From Psilocybe azurescens (Eukaryota > Basidiomycota > Agaricomycetes > Agaricales > Agrocybaceae): 64,000 nucleotides of DNA. Of the stretch, positions 14,783 through 26,299 are shown one piece after another (positions within the stretch are counted from its first letter, which is position 1; the number at the start of each line of letters is the position of its first letter). Location: the NCBI GenBank assembly GCA_023853785.1, contig JAJIRX010000779.1, positions 62,001-126,000 of the forward strand, given 5' to 3'. The notes below the pieces were generated by a model. That model made no database searches. It was not told the origin of the DNA and saw only the letters and a program-made list of their open reading frames with translations. A program made the position numbers and the translations under genes.

Positions 14783-16168
14783 TGATATATGTACGTACTG
14801 TAGTGGAACCGTATAGTACTTCACTCAGAGTCAGACCTTCAGTCTGGACCTGTCCTAACCCATACCCCCTCAGTGGATGGTGCGGCTATGGATTATGGCA
14901 GGTTATGGATTATAAAGAGGTTAATTTTAGTGTTTGGTGGCAGCTCACACCTTTGGGTTATTACGCGTTATGGGGTATCACAGGTATGGGTTATGGCAAC
15001 TTTGACTGTATGGTAAAGTTCGGTTGAACGACCATCTATAATTTCTTCGATTTGATGCATTGCGGAGGCTCATCTTGCCTCATTGCATGACATACCCGGT
15101 AACAATCTTCTTGATGCCTACCAGTTTAGGGATTGTTCATTCAGATTTTGAGACTTACAGAGCGTGAAATATCCACTAATATCCATGAACCCAAATAAAA
15201 TGTTGGCTATTCGGGGAATCCCCGCGACGGATCGTCATATAGGTGTGGCGCGCGGGAGGTTCTCAGTCTATCCCTAAAGGTCTAACGTACATATTTCCAC
15301 TTATACCACGCCTTCACTGCGATTGTGCAGGAACCGAGCTTGAACAATTGATCCTTCGCGCTGGTTCGGTTACTCGTTTTCAAAATAGAAATCGAATTCG
15401 ACTCCACATAAGCAATTAACACTTCAAAGCCGATGTACTTACGTTAATCGTCGAACTATAAGAGTTATAGCACGCCCTCAGCCATGCCTTGCCCATATAC
15501 GACCACATTCAATTTGCCAAGCGAGTAGTATGTGTCCCATAATAAATATACGCGTGAAGCGCGATTGGGTCGTGATGCTCTCTGGAATGGCGTCGTCAGT
15601 AGTAAAGTAACGAGTTACGGCCTCAAAGCTATACATGTCCCTTTCGAAGTGTAGACGCTCTTGGAATGTGTTTGAAATTGCATTAGACAGGCCTCAATGA
15701 CTACCGTTTTGGTTAGAAGAGTCAGTTTGACATATAACACATAAGTAAATGGAAGCGATGAACAACACTGACGCGATGCTGTAATGGTACTATATGTTCT
15801 AACTTCAGAAAGAAAGAAGAGAAATTCTTCCCTACAGGTAATGGACTTTTCTAGCACCGGGTCTCATTGCAGACCGATATCAGCTGTGCGTCTCAATTTC
15901 CAAGTAATAAGACTTTCGCGAGGTCATTATTATAAAGACGCTTTGCCAGCTCCAGACATCTCGTCGCCCGGAGTAGTATAAAAGATAAACAAGTCGCTAT
16001 TCGCGTTTTCTTGACAGCTGTTAAAGTTGCATTGACATCTAAGTTTCTAATCGGCTAACTTGCTTCAAGAATACAATCACCGAGCTTTCTAGACCGAACT
16101 GTCCAACCGTGCATCAAAACTATTTGTCCATTCCAATTCTGGCCTTACTGCAGGAGGAAGGAAAAAAA
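14783..16168. other. Intergenic region with TATGG-rich low-complexity tract
   Basis: No gene supported. At about 14876-15000 the plus strand repeats variants of TATGG(G)TTATGG, a degenerate simple repeat. The rest shows only short open frames. Confidence 0.4.
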
Positions 16169-16174
16169 TATAAA
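16169..16174 (+). promoter_or_regulatory. TATA box of the hydrophobin gene
   Basis: TATAAA inside an A-rich tract, 84 nt before the hydrophobin ATG. This fits the highly expressed nature of hydrophobin genes. Confidence 0.6.
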
Positions 16175-16257
16175 GAGTGTCTCCAAGCCATCTGTAGTCC
16201 CTCAGTATCAATTACTCCATTACAGTTACAGTCCCTCTCCAGACAACTAGTTCTAAC

Positions 16258-16867
16258 ATGTTCTCTCGCATCTCCGTCGTTGCCCTCGTTGCTCTTCCCC
16301 TGCTCGCCACTGCTAGCGCAGTTGTTCCCCGTGGCGGAGGCGGCCAATGCAACACCGGTGGTGGAGTTCAGTGCTGCAACCAGGTTGGAACTGTAAGTCA
16401 ACTTAATTCTTTGGACGATCAACGGTGCCATAACTTACTGTCATCTTCAATCAGGCTCACACACTCGCCGCAAACTACGCGGCTGGGAGCCTTATCGGCT
16501 CTCTTTTAAGCCTTGTTGTTGATCCCATTACAGCAATCGTTGGAGGTAAGTCGAGCTGTACTCCATGGTTGTGGCTGCTTTGATTTTGACTCACTGATCT
16601 ACTTTTTATTTTACTTTTATATAAGTCAATTGCAATCCCATCGACGTCCTCGCCATTGCCGGCAACTCTTGGTACTACATTTCTCTTAAACACAGGCAGC
16701 ACATCTAATTCCCTTTGTTCAGCACCTCCCAGCCAGTCTGCTGCACCCAAAACAACTTCGTGAGTAATTACACTGGAGAGCTAATCTTTGAACACATGTT
16801 AATCTCTTCACTACCGCAGAACGGTCTCGTTAATGTCGGTTGCTCCCCGATCAACGTCAACCTTTAA
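16258..16867 (+). CDS. Class I hydrophobin
   Basis: Small secreted amphipathic protein that self-assembles at air-water interfaces and coats aerial hyphae and fruiting bodies. Five exons (16258-16392, 16455-16545, 16626-16671, 16723-16759, 16820-16867) sum to 357 nt, 118 aa, with no frame break. A signal peptide (MFSRISVVALVALPLLATAS) leads to the eight cysteines in the hydrophobin order C-CC-C-C-CC-C: GQC, VQCC, VNC, NSC, PVCC and VGC. Wide spacing between the CC pair and the fourth Cys (about 35 residues) marks class I. It stands alone here, not in a hydrophobin cluster, with a TATA box at 16169. Confidence 0.95.
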
Positions 16868-17700
16868 GTTGTATGAGTACATACAATCGGACGCTCGAGT
16901 AACATACACTACGCATACACTACTGTGGACATTTGACTCTGGTCGCGGACAGTATTTGTACGGTTATATACACTATGCCGATTTCAATACATCACAGTTG
17001 ATTTTACACTAACCAACCCGTTGCTTGTTTTAAGTTTGAAATAAAGTGCTCAAATGTTGGCGACATTGGGGTGATACATAGCCGAATAACGCTTGTTGGT
17101 TTCTGCTGGCGTTGGCGGTAGTCGGTGATGTTTCTTTGCTTTATTTATTTGAGAGAAGCAATGTCTAATTACAAAATCTATCCCACTTTGGAATTTATTA
17201 CCGGATTGGGGTATGCACAGCTAATGTATTATGTCATACACTTGCAGAAATGGCTGAAGACATTCTCAATATTTGTATTGTGTTCGAAAACTAGTGGTGC
17301 CGCAATAATATTTGTTAATATATATGTATTCAAATTTCAACTGCACCCTGACATTTAATATATTTATATAGTATGGAACTATTGATACATGCTTAACTGT
17401 CTTTCATCAGAAGTTTTGCAATTTACTTTTTGGGTAAAAGCGAACAAAAAGTGAGTAAGCGGCAGTTAAAAAGTCCAAGGTCTCGACTGAAAATTTTACA
17501 AAATCTGATCGGCTGCAGTGATTTCTGTCTTTGTAATACACATATAAATTACTTTCGGACCTTTCCGCTTTCTGACTTACCGCTTAACTATAGTAAGTTT
17601 AAAACCGTCAAAAGTGAACAATTAAAAATGCTAAATTGCGGATACATTGAGTATGATAGTGTTGGTTGTTACATGAATGCAGAGGTTGAGAAGTTATGTC
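16868..17700. other. AT-rich intergenic region containing a dispersed repeat
   Basis: AT-rich, with two modest open frames (17125-17358 and 17430-17723) of no known family. It contains a 34-nt segment (17601-17634) that recurs inverted at 43741-43774, so part of it is probably a transposon remnant. Confidence 0.45.
17601..17634 (+). repeat. Dispersed repeat, copy A
   Basis: The segment begins AAAACCGTCAAAAGTGAACA and ends ATGCTAA. The reverse complement of 43741-43774 matches it apart from single-base differences and run-length changes. Nearby imperfect inverted motifs (AAGCGG...CCGCTT between 17457 and 17585) suggest a small non-autonomous element. Confidence 0.5.
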
Positions 17701-18513
17701 TTAGAACTGAGAATCACCACTAAATCCTCCAGTACCTGTTCCTGAACCAATGTGTCCGGCTCCAAGAGCAGAGTTTGCTGGGTGTGCACCATGTCCAACA
17801 GCGCGTTCACGGCGCATAAGAGCCTCGCGCTCTAGACGCTCGGCTTCAGCGAGCTCACGTCCTTGGAGTTTGATAGCGTTCGCTTCCCTACAGTTCGATG
17901 CATCAATATACAAATATTATCGATTTAAATATGATGAATAAAACTTACTGCTCTTTCTGCAGACCCTTGGATTTCAGAGCATTACTGCCGACCATGGAGC
18001 CAATGGCCGACTCGACCTTTCCGGTCAAGCGCTGCCCAGCGCCGCCGGTGGTGTTGCTGCCGTGGTTGACTGCACCTGTAGCGGGGATACCAGCGCCTCG
18101 GGCTCCAGCTGCGTGAGTTGGACCTAGTCCCCCTGCACCGAAGGCCGCTGGATCCTGGTCATATCGATTTCCCGTGACACCAGTGTGGCCTGTGCCATGT
18201 TGGCCTGGTGCAAACTAAAGACAACGTCGTTAGTGTTTATTCTTCGTCTTAAGAGGGTGTTCCGAATACGAACATCATTTGCGCCAGTAAGACCTTGTTG
18301 ACCGGCTCCCATATGCGTCGGGCCCATTGTATTCGGGCCAGCGCCGCCGGCTGGTAGTTGTTGAGGCCATGATCGGCCTGATGGTGACGTCCTCCGCCAG
18401 TAGTATTGCTCATGGCGGTGTTCTGAACAGATAATTTAGCAACAATATCCTACCACATAGTAACTCAGAGAACGTACATCGTCGTGCTTGTGCTTTGATC
18501 CAAAAAGAGGCAT
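17701..18513 (-). CDS. Gly/His/Thr-rich small protein with CsbD-like centre
   Basis: The protein opens MPLFGSKHKHDD, then a low-complexity Gly/His/Thr stretch (GPTHMGAGQQGLTGAND), then RLTGKVESAIGSMVGSNAL, which resembles CsbD-like stress proteins, and a charged C-terminal helix (LQGRELAEAERLEREALMRR, ERAVGHGAHP). The stop is at 17701-17703. Introns interrupt it near 18430-18480, 18220-18270 and 17890-17950. The first two exons do not join in frame near 18345-18355 (a CCGGCGGCGC stretch) unless one base is added, another likely sequence error. Function is unknown; stress or desiccation protection is an inference from composition only. A TATA box lies 74 nt upstream. Confidence 0.6.
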
Positions 18514-18586
18514 TGTGATTTAGATGATAAGTTGAATGTGAGAGTTGTAATTCGTTGATGATAAAACCAAGGTATACGTCTGACCT

Positions 18587-18592
18587 TATATA
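18587..18592 (-). promoter_or_regulatory. TATA box of the Gly/His-rich protein gene
   Basis: TATATA, minus strand, 74 nt before the ATG at 18513. Confidence 0.45.
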
Positions 18593-18904
18593 CCTCTTTA
18601 TTACACGACGTAAGCTTATTTTGGGGGCTTTATGACGCACCTTTGGCCAAAGAGCGGAGCATGGTGCTGCAAAATGGATCATTGGGAGTCGGAGTAGCAG
18701 CGGAGTGGTGGGGAGCGCCTGCGAGAGAGCCATAAATATGTATGACGTCAACCAACCACTGGCATTCGCAATACGTGCCTATTATTCTCATATGCATTTC
18801 GACAAGGATTAATATTAATCAAACAAAGAGCGATTTGAGACAACAGTCAATATACGCTAGTCGCAATGTTTCATACCATGACTCCAAATTCGCAGTCATT
18901 TACA
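18593..18904. other. Intergenic region, no gene seen
   Basis: About 310 nt between the promoter of the Gly/His-rich gene and the 3' end of the TENA-family gene. I see nothing further in it. Confidence 0.4.
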
Positions 18905-19700
18905 CTATAATGTCTTCTTCATGTGCGATTCTTCGCCTTCCTCAGGCCAAAATCCAATCTCGAGTTCTACGACTCTCAACCATACGGCTTCAGCCCTTCT
19001 CCATGCATCAGTGCCAGGGAATATATTAAGTTTGTTAACAAGATTTGCCAATGCTTCGACGAAGACTGCGAATTCAGGTGAGCTCCAATTTGCGGAGAAT
19101 TCACGGACAGCGGGGTTGACTCCGAAGGAACGCTGTCGTTTGAGTCGAGCGTGATTCTGACATTGGTCCAAGCCTCGAAGTAGACCTGACAGATGCGTGT
19201 TGTGTTACTGAACTTTCAAATTGGAGACGATGAAAAGGCGCCTACCTGTTCCATAGCCCACAGGAAAACAAGACCCTCCTCTAACGAACCAGTTGACGCG
19301 ACTCGGCTCATTTCGGCAGTATAATCTCGGGTACCTTTTCTCTCTACCCATCCTTCCATATCCATTCCGAACTTTTGAGCAGTATCTTCGAAGAAGGAGA
19401 TCTCTCGCACGATATTGTCCAAGCAGCTCACAAGGACTTTTAAGACGTCTTGGTTCCGATGTTCGTTGGATCCAGAGATGGTGTCGGTTTGTTGGAAAGG
19501 GATGCGGGAGATCAATGAACCGATGAAGCGCGGATACGCATGTGCAGCGTAGATGCGATCTTGTGAGAGCCAGAATGCGAGTCTAGCAGAAGAGGCAAGG
19601 TGCCATTCCCCGCTTGAGTGAGGAATGGATGTTGGGTTGCCGCTGTGTACGAGGCCCTTTGCAGAGATAGAAGATGTTCAGTCAAAGTTGTGTTAGACAT
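18905..19700 (-). CDS. TENA/THI-4 (heme oxygenase-like fold) family protein
   Basis: The family is an all-helical fold that includes thiaminase II/TenA enzymes of thiamine salvage; many fungal members have no proven reaction. The start MSNTTLTEHLLSLQRASYTA continues into ATQHPFLTQAGNGTL, then RLAFWLSQDRIYAAHAYPRF, VLVSCLDNIVREISFFEDTA, SLEEGLVFLWAMEQ, an intron (about 19187-19245), VYFEAWTN and the C-terminal helix region NWSSPEFAVFVEALANLVNK with LDxxFWPEEG-like ending. Two breaks are needed to link these parts: a missing base near 19594-19597 (TTGCC for expected TTGGCC on the minus strand) and one near 19100-19140. It is divergent from mL59, sharing about 470 nt of upstream DNA. Confidence 0.7.
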
Positions 19701-20170
19701 GTCAAAGATGAGATCGACGGCACTGATGATATCGAAGACTGAGGCGAGCAACCTAATGGATTCGAACTTCCAAGAGTTAAGACGGAGCTTCCAAGACGTG
19801 TTTCCGAAATTAGCGATATGGAAGAAGTTCACGTGAAGAAGCCATATCTGGCACAGGCCCAACAGTTTTAGAGTGTGTACAACGGTACATGCAACCTGCA
19901 GAGATTTGTCACTACGATGTCTTCACGGTCGGGCAAACAGCACCAAAAGTTGAAGATAATGGCAGTTGATAACGGTAGCTTCCCACAAAGATTGTAGAGT
20001 ACACGCGCTGTTTGCTTCGAAGCTGCCAGCCAAATAGCCGAAAAGTTTGATCGCGTCGTCTCGCTCGCTGTCAACACTAGCAGCTCGAGAATCATAAGCC
20101 CTACTCAACGCCGAAGGCTACGAAGACTGCTCTGACTGCCAGTCTCTGATACGCGTCTGTGTGTGCAGTC
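19701..20170. other. Shared upstream region of TENA-like and mL59 genes
   Basis: Short minus-strand open frames occur (19868-20108) with no recognisable family. The two flanking genes are divergent, so a bidirectional promoter is likely. Confidence 0.4.
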
Positions 20171-21210
20171 ATGGCCACAACTTTGCAAAAGTCGGCCCTT
20201 GACGCTGTGCGGCTATTCCGAACGAAGGAAATAGCTGGACTTTCAAGGCATCTCCGCAAGTTCGGGCCTCTTCCTGAACCTCCCGCCTCCGCAAACGCTG
20301 CCCCAACACCTGTCATCACCCTCCCAAATCCATTCCTGCCCAAAAACACCCCAAAATGCGCAAGTGGGTCCCCCGAAATACTCGTTACGCCGTCAAGCCG
20401 AGCTGGTGAAGTTAGCGCAGGCGAGCAATACCATGGCCCTCCTTCCTCCAGGGCCCAAGAAGCTTGCGGCTGAGCTGCGTGCGGAGCGCGTGAAGGCGGC
20501 ACTTCCTTTGGCGCAGCGTGCTCTTGAGGAGAAGATGGCGGCGCTCAAAATACAGCCTCAACAAACCGTCGACGAGCGCAAAGCCAAGAAGGACCTCGAA
20601 CAACGGATCACGTCCCTGGGCAAGTCACTGGATAGCTTGAGGGAAATTCTTAAGGCCGCTACCGCGGAGTACGACCTTGGAGAATTGGCAAGCTTCGAAG
20701 CTGAATCCGGCGAATCTCTCACCAAAGAGCAGGTTGCCGAGCGCCGTGTGGAGCAAGAAAAGCGAGAGAGGACCAAATTGCTTTTCGAAAACCGGGTTAA
20801 AAGGACAGAAAACCTCATTGCGAAGGCCAACAAACAGTTCGCACATTTGTCTCGCTCGAGGGAGAGGAAGCCAGAAAACACGGCATGGAAAGAGCCTATA
20901 TTCTGGGCGGGTGCGTTCAAAGAGAAGAAAGTCCCTGGCTCCGAACTCGGTACTCGGCTGTACACAGGCAAGAGGCGTATGTTCAAGGGACATCTCTGGG
21001 AACGCCAGCAGGCCAGGAGAGCTCGCAGGCACTCTATTCTCATGCGCGACATGCCTGCGCGTCTCGAGAGATACAAGAGTGTACGTCTTTTTGGTTTCTT
21101 CCTTCTTCGTTCGATGCGTTGACCTTGCCTTTTAACAGTATTACAAGAAGAGACGACCAAATCCCTCTCAAACCTTCAAGATACACGAAGCCCCCAAACT
21201 GCCATACTAG
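20171..21210 (+). CDS. MRPL25: Mitochondrial large-subunit ribosomal protein mL59 (MRPL25)
   Basis: Protein of the mitochondrial 54S ribosomal subunit. It begins MATTLQKSALDAVRLFRTKE, continues LSRHLRKFGPLPEPP and the tail of a Pro-rich segment, then KWVPPKYSLRRQAELVK, a long Lys/Glu-rich helix, and the conserved GKRRMFKGHLWERQQARRAR and HSILMRDMPARLERYK. An intron from about 21080 to 21138 leads to YYKKRRPNPSQTFKIHEAPK and the stop at 21208-21210. Two single-base deficits occur close together: the A run 20353-20356 and the C run 20370-20374. Adding one base to each gives a continuous family protein. Because this gene should be essential for respiration, sequence error is more likely than inactivation. 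Confidence 0.85.
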
Positions 21211-22000
21211 TCTGTGCTCTGTCTTTTATAATAATAATACTATTCGCCACTCGCCTCCATTCTTTGGAACTCGGCTTGAAAAACATCTTACTCAATTCGC
21301 AAACTCTCGTTGGCACTGGTGGCTTGTGAAAAATGCCACGCTTATCCATTAACTAAATAGTTCAGAACACAGGTATGTATACGACCTATATTCCCATTCT
21401 CTCCCGATTTATCTTCTCAGCGCAACATACGGGCTATAAACATAAGGGAGGAACAAATATTTTTCTGGATACGCGGCAAGCATACCTAGTTTTATGGTAC
21501 CAAATCCACTGTACAGCGACATGCCTGGATCCTGAGTTGCCTTGAATTGTGTGTATTGACTGGTTGGGTGCTATTGGTGTCCGGTATCGCCGGCCCGGCG
21601 CACTTTATCAATTGCGCGCTGTCTCAGGCTCCTGTGTTGTGCTCATGCTTAGGCGGGACAAAACGAGCTTCTTTGCCAACATACTACATCCCCCTACACA
21701 GCGTAAGTATTTAGCCAAGGTATGTACCAAAACATCGAAAACAAGTTGTATCTGCTGATCTAGATTTCTCGTTTGCGTCTGTACACTTGGCTGTTACCAG
21801 AAATAGAATGCAAATGATGCTACTGATCTTCGTAGACATGTGGGAGCACAGAGGAACGCTATCAGGTCTATGGCGCAAACCCAGGATCTTGCGGTGACGC
21901 AATAGTATTGCAATCCTGCCCCGGACCCCCTGAACGATTTTCATATTATAATCTTCGAACACGGTCCGCTAACTCTTTCCCACTATCCACTACCACCACC
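21211..22000. other. Intergenic region upstream of the aldo-keto reductase
   Basis: No gene supported. The stretch just before 22001 is presumably the AKR promoter; short open frames only. Confidence 0.4.
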
Positions 22001-23126
22001 ATGACCATCCAACCTGTCCAATCGTTCAAGCTCCTCGACGGCACCACCATTCCCTGGATCGCCTGGGGAAATGGTACAGGTCAGGCACAAAAAGACGCTA
22101 TCGAATGTGGTCACCTCGCTATCGAGAGCGGGATACGACATATCGACACCGCCCAGCTGTACAAGAACGAGAAGGAGACAGGAGAGGCGATCGCGAAGTC
22201 CTCTTTGAGCCGGGATGATATATATGTCACATCGAAAAGTGAGGAAACTCGTTCGGTTGATTGCATTGCATATATGCGCTTCATTTTGCTGATTGGCCAT
22301 CATATTGCATCGTGTCCTTAGTTTCTTGTAATGACGACGAACCTGTGCCTTTGGACAAGGTGGCAGGGTCTATCCAGGAATCGATTGATAGACTTGGATT
22401 CGTCCCCAATCTCTATTTGGTTCACAGTCCATACGTCGCTAAGCCAGGAGAACTGAAAGCCCTATGGAAGATCTTGGAAGACTTCAAGTCACAAGGCAAA
22501 CTGCAGAGTATCGGTGTCAGCAACTTCAGACCACAAGATCTGGAAACTATTTTGGATGGCGCTAAATATAAACCCGTCATCAACCAAGTACTATTGCCTT
22601 CTCTCCATTGTTTGGATATTATACTGATTAGTTTCGCCTTTATCCAGCTTGAATATCACCCATACGCGTTGGCTCATCTCCAGCCTTTATTGGAACTACA
22701 GGCCAGGCATGGAATTCTCACCGCGTCCTACGGAACCTTGTCCCCTGTCCTTCGTCACCCGACTGGCGGTCCGCTCAAACCCGTCTTGGAACGCATCGCC
22801 GAACGCATCTCAAAAGTAGTAGGAAAGAAGCTAGACGCGAACATCGTCCTACTTCTGTGGACCCGCGCCCAAGGCGTAGTCGTAGTCACTGCCAGTGGCA
22901 ATCCCGACAGAATCAAAGCTCTTGGAGAGATCGCCACTCTTCCGGATCTCTTGGAACAAGATGAAATTGAAGAGATCACTCGTGTTGGGAAAGGGATTCA
23001 TTATAGGCATTATGTATGCGTCTCGCTTTGTCTATTGATTGATTTCACTTTTCTGAATTCAGTTTTCTCCTTCAGACGGAACATATGGAGAATGAATTCC
23101 CATTGCCCAACCTCCCACGCGAGTGA
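22001..23126 (+). CDS. Aldo-keto reductase
   Basis: NADPH-dependent carbonyl reductase of the AKR superfamily (TIM barrel, cytosolic). Four exons, 22001-22238, 22322-22587, 22648-23013 and 23076-23126, sum to 921 nt (306 aa) with no break. Visible catalytic residues are the Asp and Tyr in GIRHIDTAQLYKNEKETGEA, a Lys at VTSK, and the NLYLVHSPY motif where the active-site His lies. Then come GKLQSIGVSNFRPQDLE, the short-chain motif QLEYHPY, and the cofactor region with VVVVTASGNPDRI. The C-terminus is EHMENEFPLPNLPRE. Substrate unknown; similar fungal enzymes act on xylose, glycerol or keto-acid derivatives. The gene lies alone on its strand, with the SDR gene downstream. Confidence 0.9.
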
Positions 23127-24559
23127 GATTTAGTCCGAGCTTAGATATGTAGGTATATCTTAGTCTACGGCCTAAGTTATACCTAGTATATGAAAGAGAT
23201 CCTACCATTTCGTATGTACATATTTGTTTTTTTCCTCATAGTAAGGAGGAAAACAACGCATGGCTCTTGCATCACTCTATTGTTTTTGTGATGCTTGGAC
23301 CCTCTCCTATGAACCTAATTACCTCTTCATCCCATAGATGTTCGTTAGTTGTGCCGCAAAATATAATGAACATTCAACTCAAGCTCCGTAGCAAAGTGAG
23401 GCGCAGCTTGTTTGGGTATATTAACCCTCAAGTGACTAGTATGCATGCCATTTTCAAAGATTCACGCTGTAAAGTCTGCAGGTTGATTCATCCTCGAGTG
23501 ACTAGTTTTATCCAGGGACCATATTGCGACCAGAAGAAAACCAGAAGATAGGCGCTTATTATACTTAGAACTAACCTTGAACACTTGGGCGGTTAGGCCC
23601 TGATACTAATAGGCCCGGACGGTGGCCCCGCGAGGACAAATAGTAAAAGTGACGGATCATTGCGGGCATGGTCCGTGCACTCATAACGGATCCCTCATAA
23701 GGCGGACGCAAACATGGGAACAACTCATACTTACCTTGATGGCGTGAATCCCTTCAGCTATCTGGGTTTACGGGCCATGGGAATCCTTCATAGCACGGCG
23801 ACCTTGTCCTCAAAGTGTTCTTATGGCTTGCATGGGCTTCGCGCTCATGCACCGTCTCAATATTTTCCTGTCCCGCATCGGCCACTCTGGCTGAGCGGGC
23901 ATTTATTTTATTGAATTTTCTTGCTCCTAACCCTAACCTTAGGGCAATAATTAACATCACTGATGCATCAGCCAATCAATACTCCCCGAAGAATCAGTTG
24001 AGTGACATACGTACTACTACTAGTCCGTATAAGTTGTCCGTATTAGTTCCCTATGGTTCCTCAAGATTCCACAGTTTGCAATATTATCACTTCGAACCGC
24101 TTATGGCTCTCATTGAAGATTTCGGAATGAAAAGCAATAATACACCGAAGCCCCCGTGATTGCAGTCCGGACATCCTTATTTCGCGAAGTAGATCTGGCG
24201 CTTAAGCACTTGTATTCTGTTCCACGATGTCCCGATCAGCGAGTCAATGCTCCCGAAGTTCTCAATGCTGAAGATTCTGCAGTAGTTGATGTTGAAGTTT
24301 TAAACGACGTGTACCTTCCGCGCAATTCCATAACAATCAGAGAAGTTTCGTAAAGGAGATACCTGCTCTTGCCTCTTACAAATATGACAAGAATTACTAA
24401 TAAGTAATGAGCGTTGAATGAACAGGCCATGAGAAGCGGAAGATTGCCGACGCAAAGCTCCCGTCTAGATTCATAAGCTGCCTTGGATGTTGGCACACGC
24501 AATCCAATAAGTGGCTACTATTTTGTTTATTTTGTACGCAATATTTCAAGCTGAAAAGG
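23127..24559. other. Intergenic region, no gene seen
   Basis: Short open frames on both strands (up to 114 codons, 23815-24159 +) without family resemblance. A two-unit telomere-like CCCTAA sequence near 23930 is too short to matter. Confidence 0.4.
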
Positions 24560-24567
24560 TATATATA
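24560..24567 (+). promoter_or_regulatory. TATA box of the SDR gene
   Basis: TATATATA, about 75 nt before the ATG at 24641. Confidence 0.5.
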
Positions 24568-24640
24568 CGATGTATAACACTGAAATAGCTTCTTCATTCA
24601 CCAAAGTAATATCCAACAAACATCAGACCGGTCAACAATA

Positions 24641-25749
24641 ATGGCAACTTTAAAAGGCAAGACAGTAGTCGTGGTAGGAGGCTCGTCCGGTATTGGATTC
24701 GGGGTCGCTCTTGCGTCGCTACAGTCGCTCGCGAGCACCGTGATCATAGCTTCTAGCAACCGTGCGCGCATCGAGAACGCCATCATGCGTTTACAGTCCC
24801 ACAACCTCCCTGGGAGGGTTGTCGGCGAAGTTTTAGACGCCAAAGACTCTTCAGCTGTGAAGCAGTTCGCTATTGGGCTTGGACCTGTCGATCATATTGT
24901 CTGGTCCGGTGGTGATATTCCCAAGGCAGAGGACAACCTCCAGGACGTCCAGTCTGCTGAACAAGGCCAAAGTAAGTCTATCTGCTAGTGAGTGCACTCA
25001 GGACAGTTATATGCATATCAATAAACCTTTAGCTGCATTTACCGTGCGATTCTGGGGACCATTCATTTTGGCGCAACACGCAAAGTTCCATCCTGGAGGA
25101 TCTTTGACACTCACATCTGACCAGTCCCATTTCTCAGTAATTGACCGGATACAGGTTCTAATTGAGATTTCATCGTTACTTAAGTGTCTACGGTTTTAAA
25201 CCTCCTGCTGGCATGAAGCTCGTGGCAAGCGTTGGTACCGCTTTCGATGGCCTGGTCAAAGGCTTAGCGGTAGATCTAGCGCCCGTCAGGGTGAATGTAG
25301 TCAGTCCCGGACTAGTAAGAACTGCATTATTATCATCTTATTCGTGACTCATTGATATCCCCGCGTAGATCGACACAGAGGTTTAATTTATTTCTTTCAT
25401 TTTTCAGATCCAGATCTAACCTACACTGGCTCGATTTTGGACAAAGCTTATGGGGAGAACAAAGAGGCTATGCTTGCATCACTCAACGAGAAAATTCTCT
25501 TGAAACGCGCTGGTAACCCAACCGAGGTATTTCTCTTTTCCTATTCACTTTATTTGGCTTCACACTGAATGATAATCTCTCTCTTCCGATCTTGCCTCTT
25601 TAGCTCGCGGAGGCGTATCTCTTTGATGAAGTGAGCAGAATATACGCTTTGTTTGGACAATTATTAACAGCCTCCTTTTAATTCACGTCAGGTGTGGATA
25701 TATTACAGGCCAAAGCATTGACGTTGAAGGCGGAATGTTGCTGATCTGA
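24641..25749 (+). CDS. Short-chain dehydrogenase/reductase (SDR)
   Basis: NAD(P)-dependent oxidoreductase with a Rossmann fold. The first exon (24641-24971) holds the cofactor motif VVVVGGSSGIGFGVALA (TGxxxGIG type, with GG for TG). An intron follows to 25032, then FTVRFWGPFILAQHAKFHPG and SLTLTS (catalytic Ser region). After a further splice comes KPPAGMKLVASVGTAFDGLV, KGLAVDLAPVRVNVVSPGLV, then NEKILLKRAGNPTEV, LAEAYLFDE and the C-terminal CGYITGQSIDVEGGMLL. Exon borders between 25110 and 25430 are uncertain. The usual YxxxK motif is not plain, as in the atypical fungal SDR group ending in IDVDGG. Substrate unknown. An internally deleted second copy lies 550 nt downstream. Confidence 0.8.
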
Positions 25750-26299
25750 GTAAAGGTCAAAAAGCCTTTGACATTTTGACGTTAAATACTCCAGAGTTTA
25801 AGACCAAGTGAATGGCTTCGGTGGGATATTCAAGGCGAAAATGTCTCTTTACAATTTAATAGCCATAAGTATTTCCTTTCTGCGCTAAAAATGGGAAGTG
25901 GCTTAAGCAGGATAACGATCTCGAAATGGAAGCATGAGAGTTTTATTATGGCGCCTACGAGTTTGATGGCGCGGCTCAAGTATGAACAGAGCCGTCAAAT
26001 CACCAAGTAAAAGTACAGAGTACTGAATAGTGGCAGCTGTCTGGCCTCACTACGGTGGATGAGATGTTTGACAGATTTAATTGATGTTATCACTTATGCA
26101 GTGGCACTTGGATAGTTTGAACAGTGCAGATGGGGCATACCATCGGCCAAGTACGGTTCAACGGCTACGTACGTTTACTTATTAAGCTCCATTACTGGCA
26201 GGAAATTTATAGGTATACAAAACACAGGAGAGATGTCGAAAATGGGTACACGCAGCGTATCAAAGTTGAAGCTACATACATATTGTAAATTTTAACCTT
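25750..26299. other. Spacer between SDR gene and its remnant
   Basis: About 550 nt with no gene. It may include 3' UTR and the upstream part of the duplicated segment. Confidence 0.4.

Noticed and set aside
14870..15027. Open frame in TATGG-rich sequence
   Set aside because: Degenerate simple repeat, no protein family.
20558..21160. Minus-strand open frame of 200 codons
   Set aside because: Antisense shadow of the mL59 coding exon.
23925..23945. CCTAACCCTAACC, telomere-like
   Set aside because: Only two units inside ordinary DNA; too short for a telomere or a meaningful interstitial repeat.
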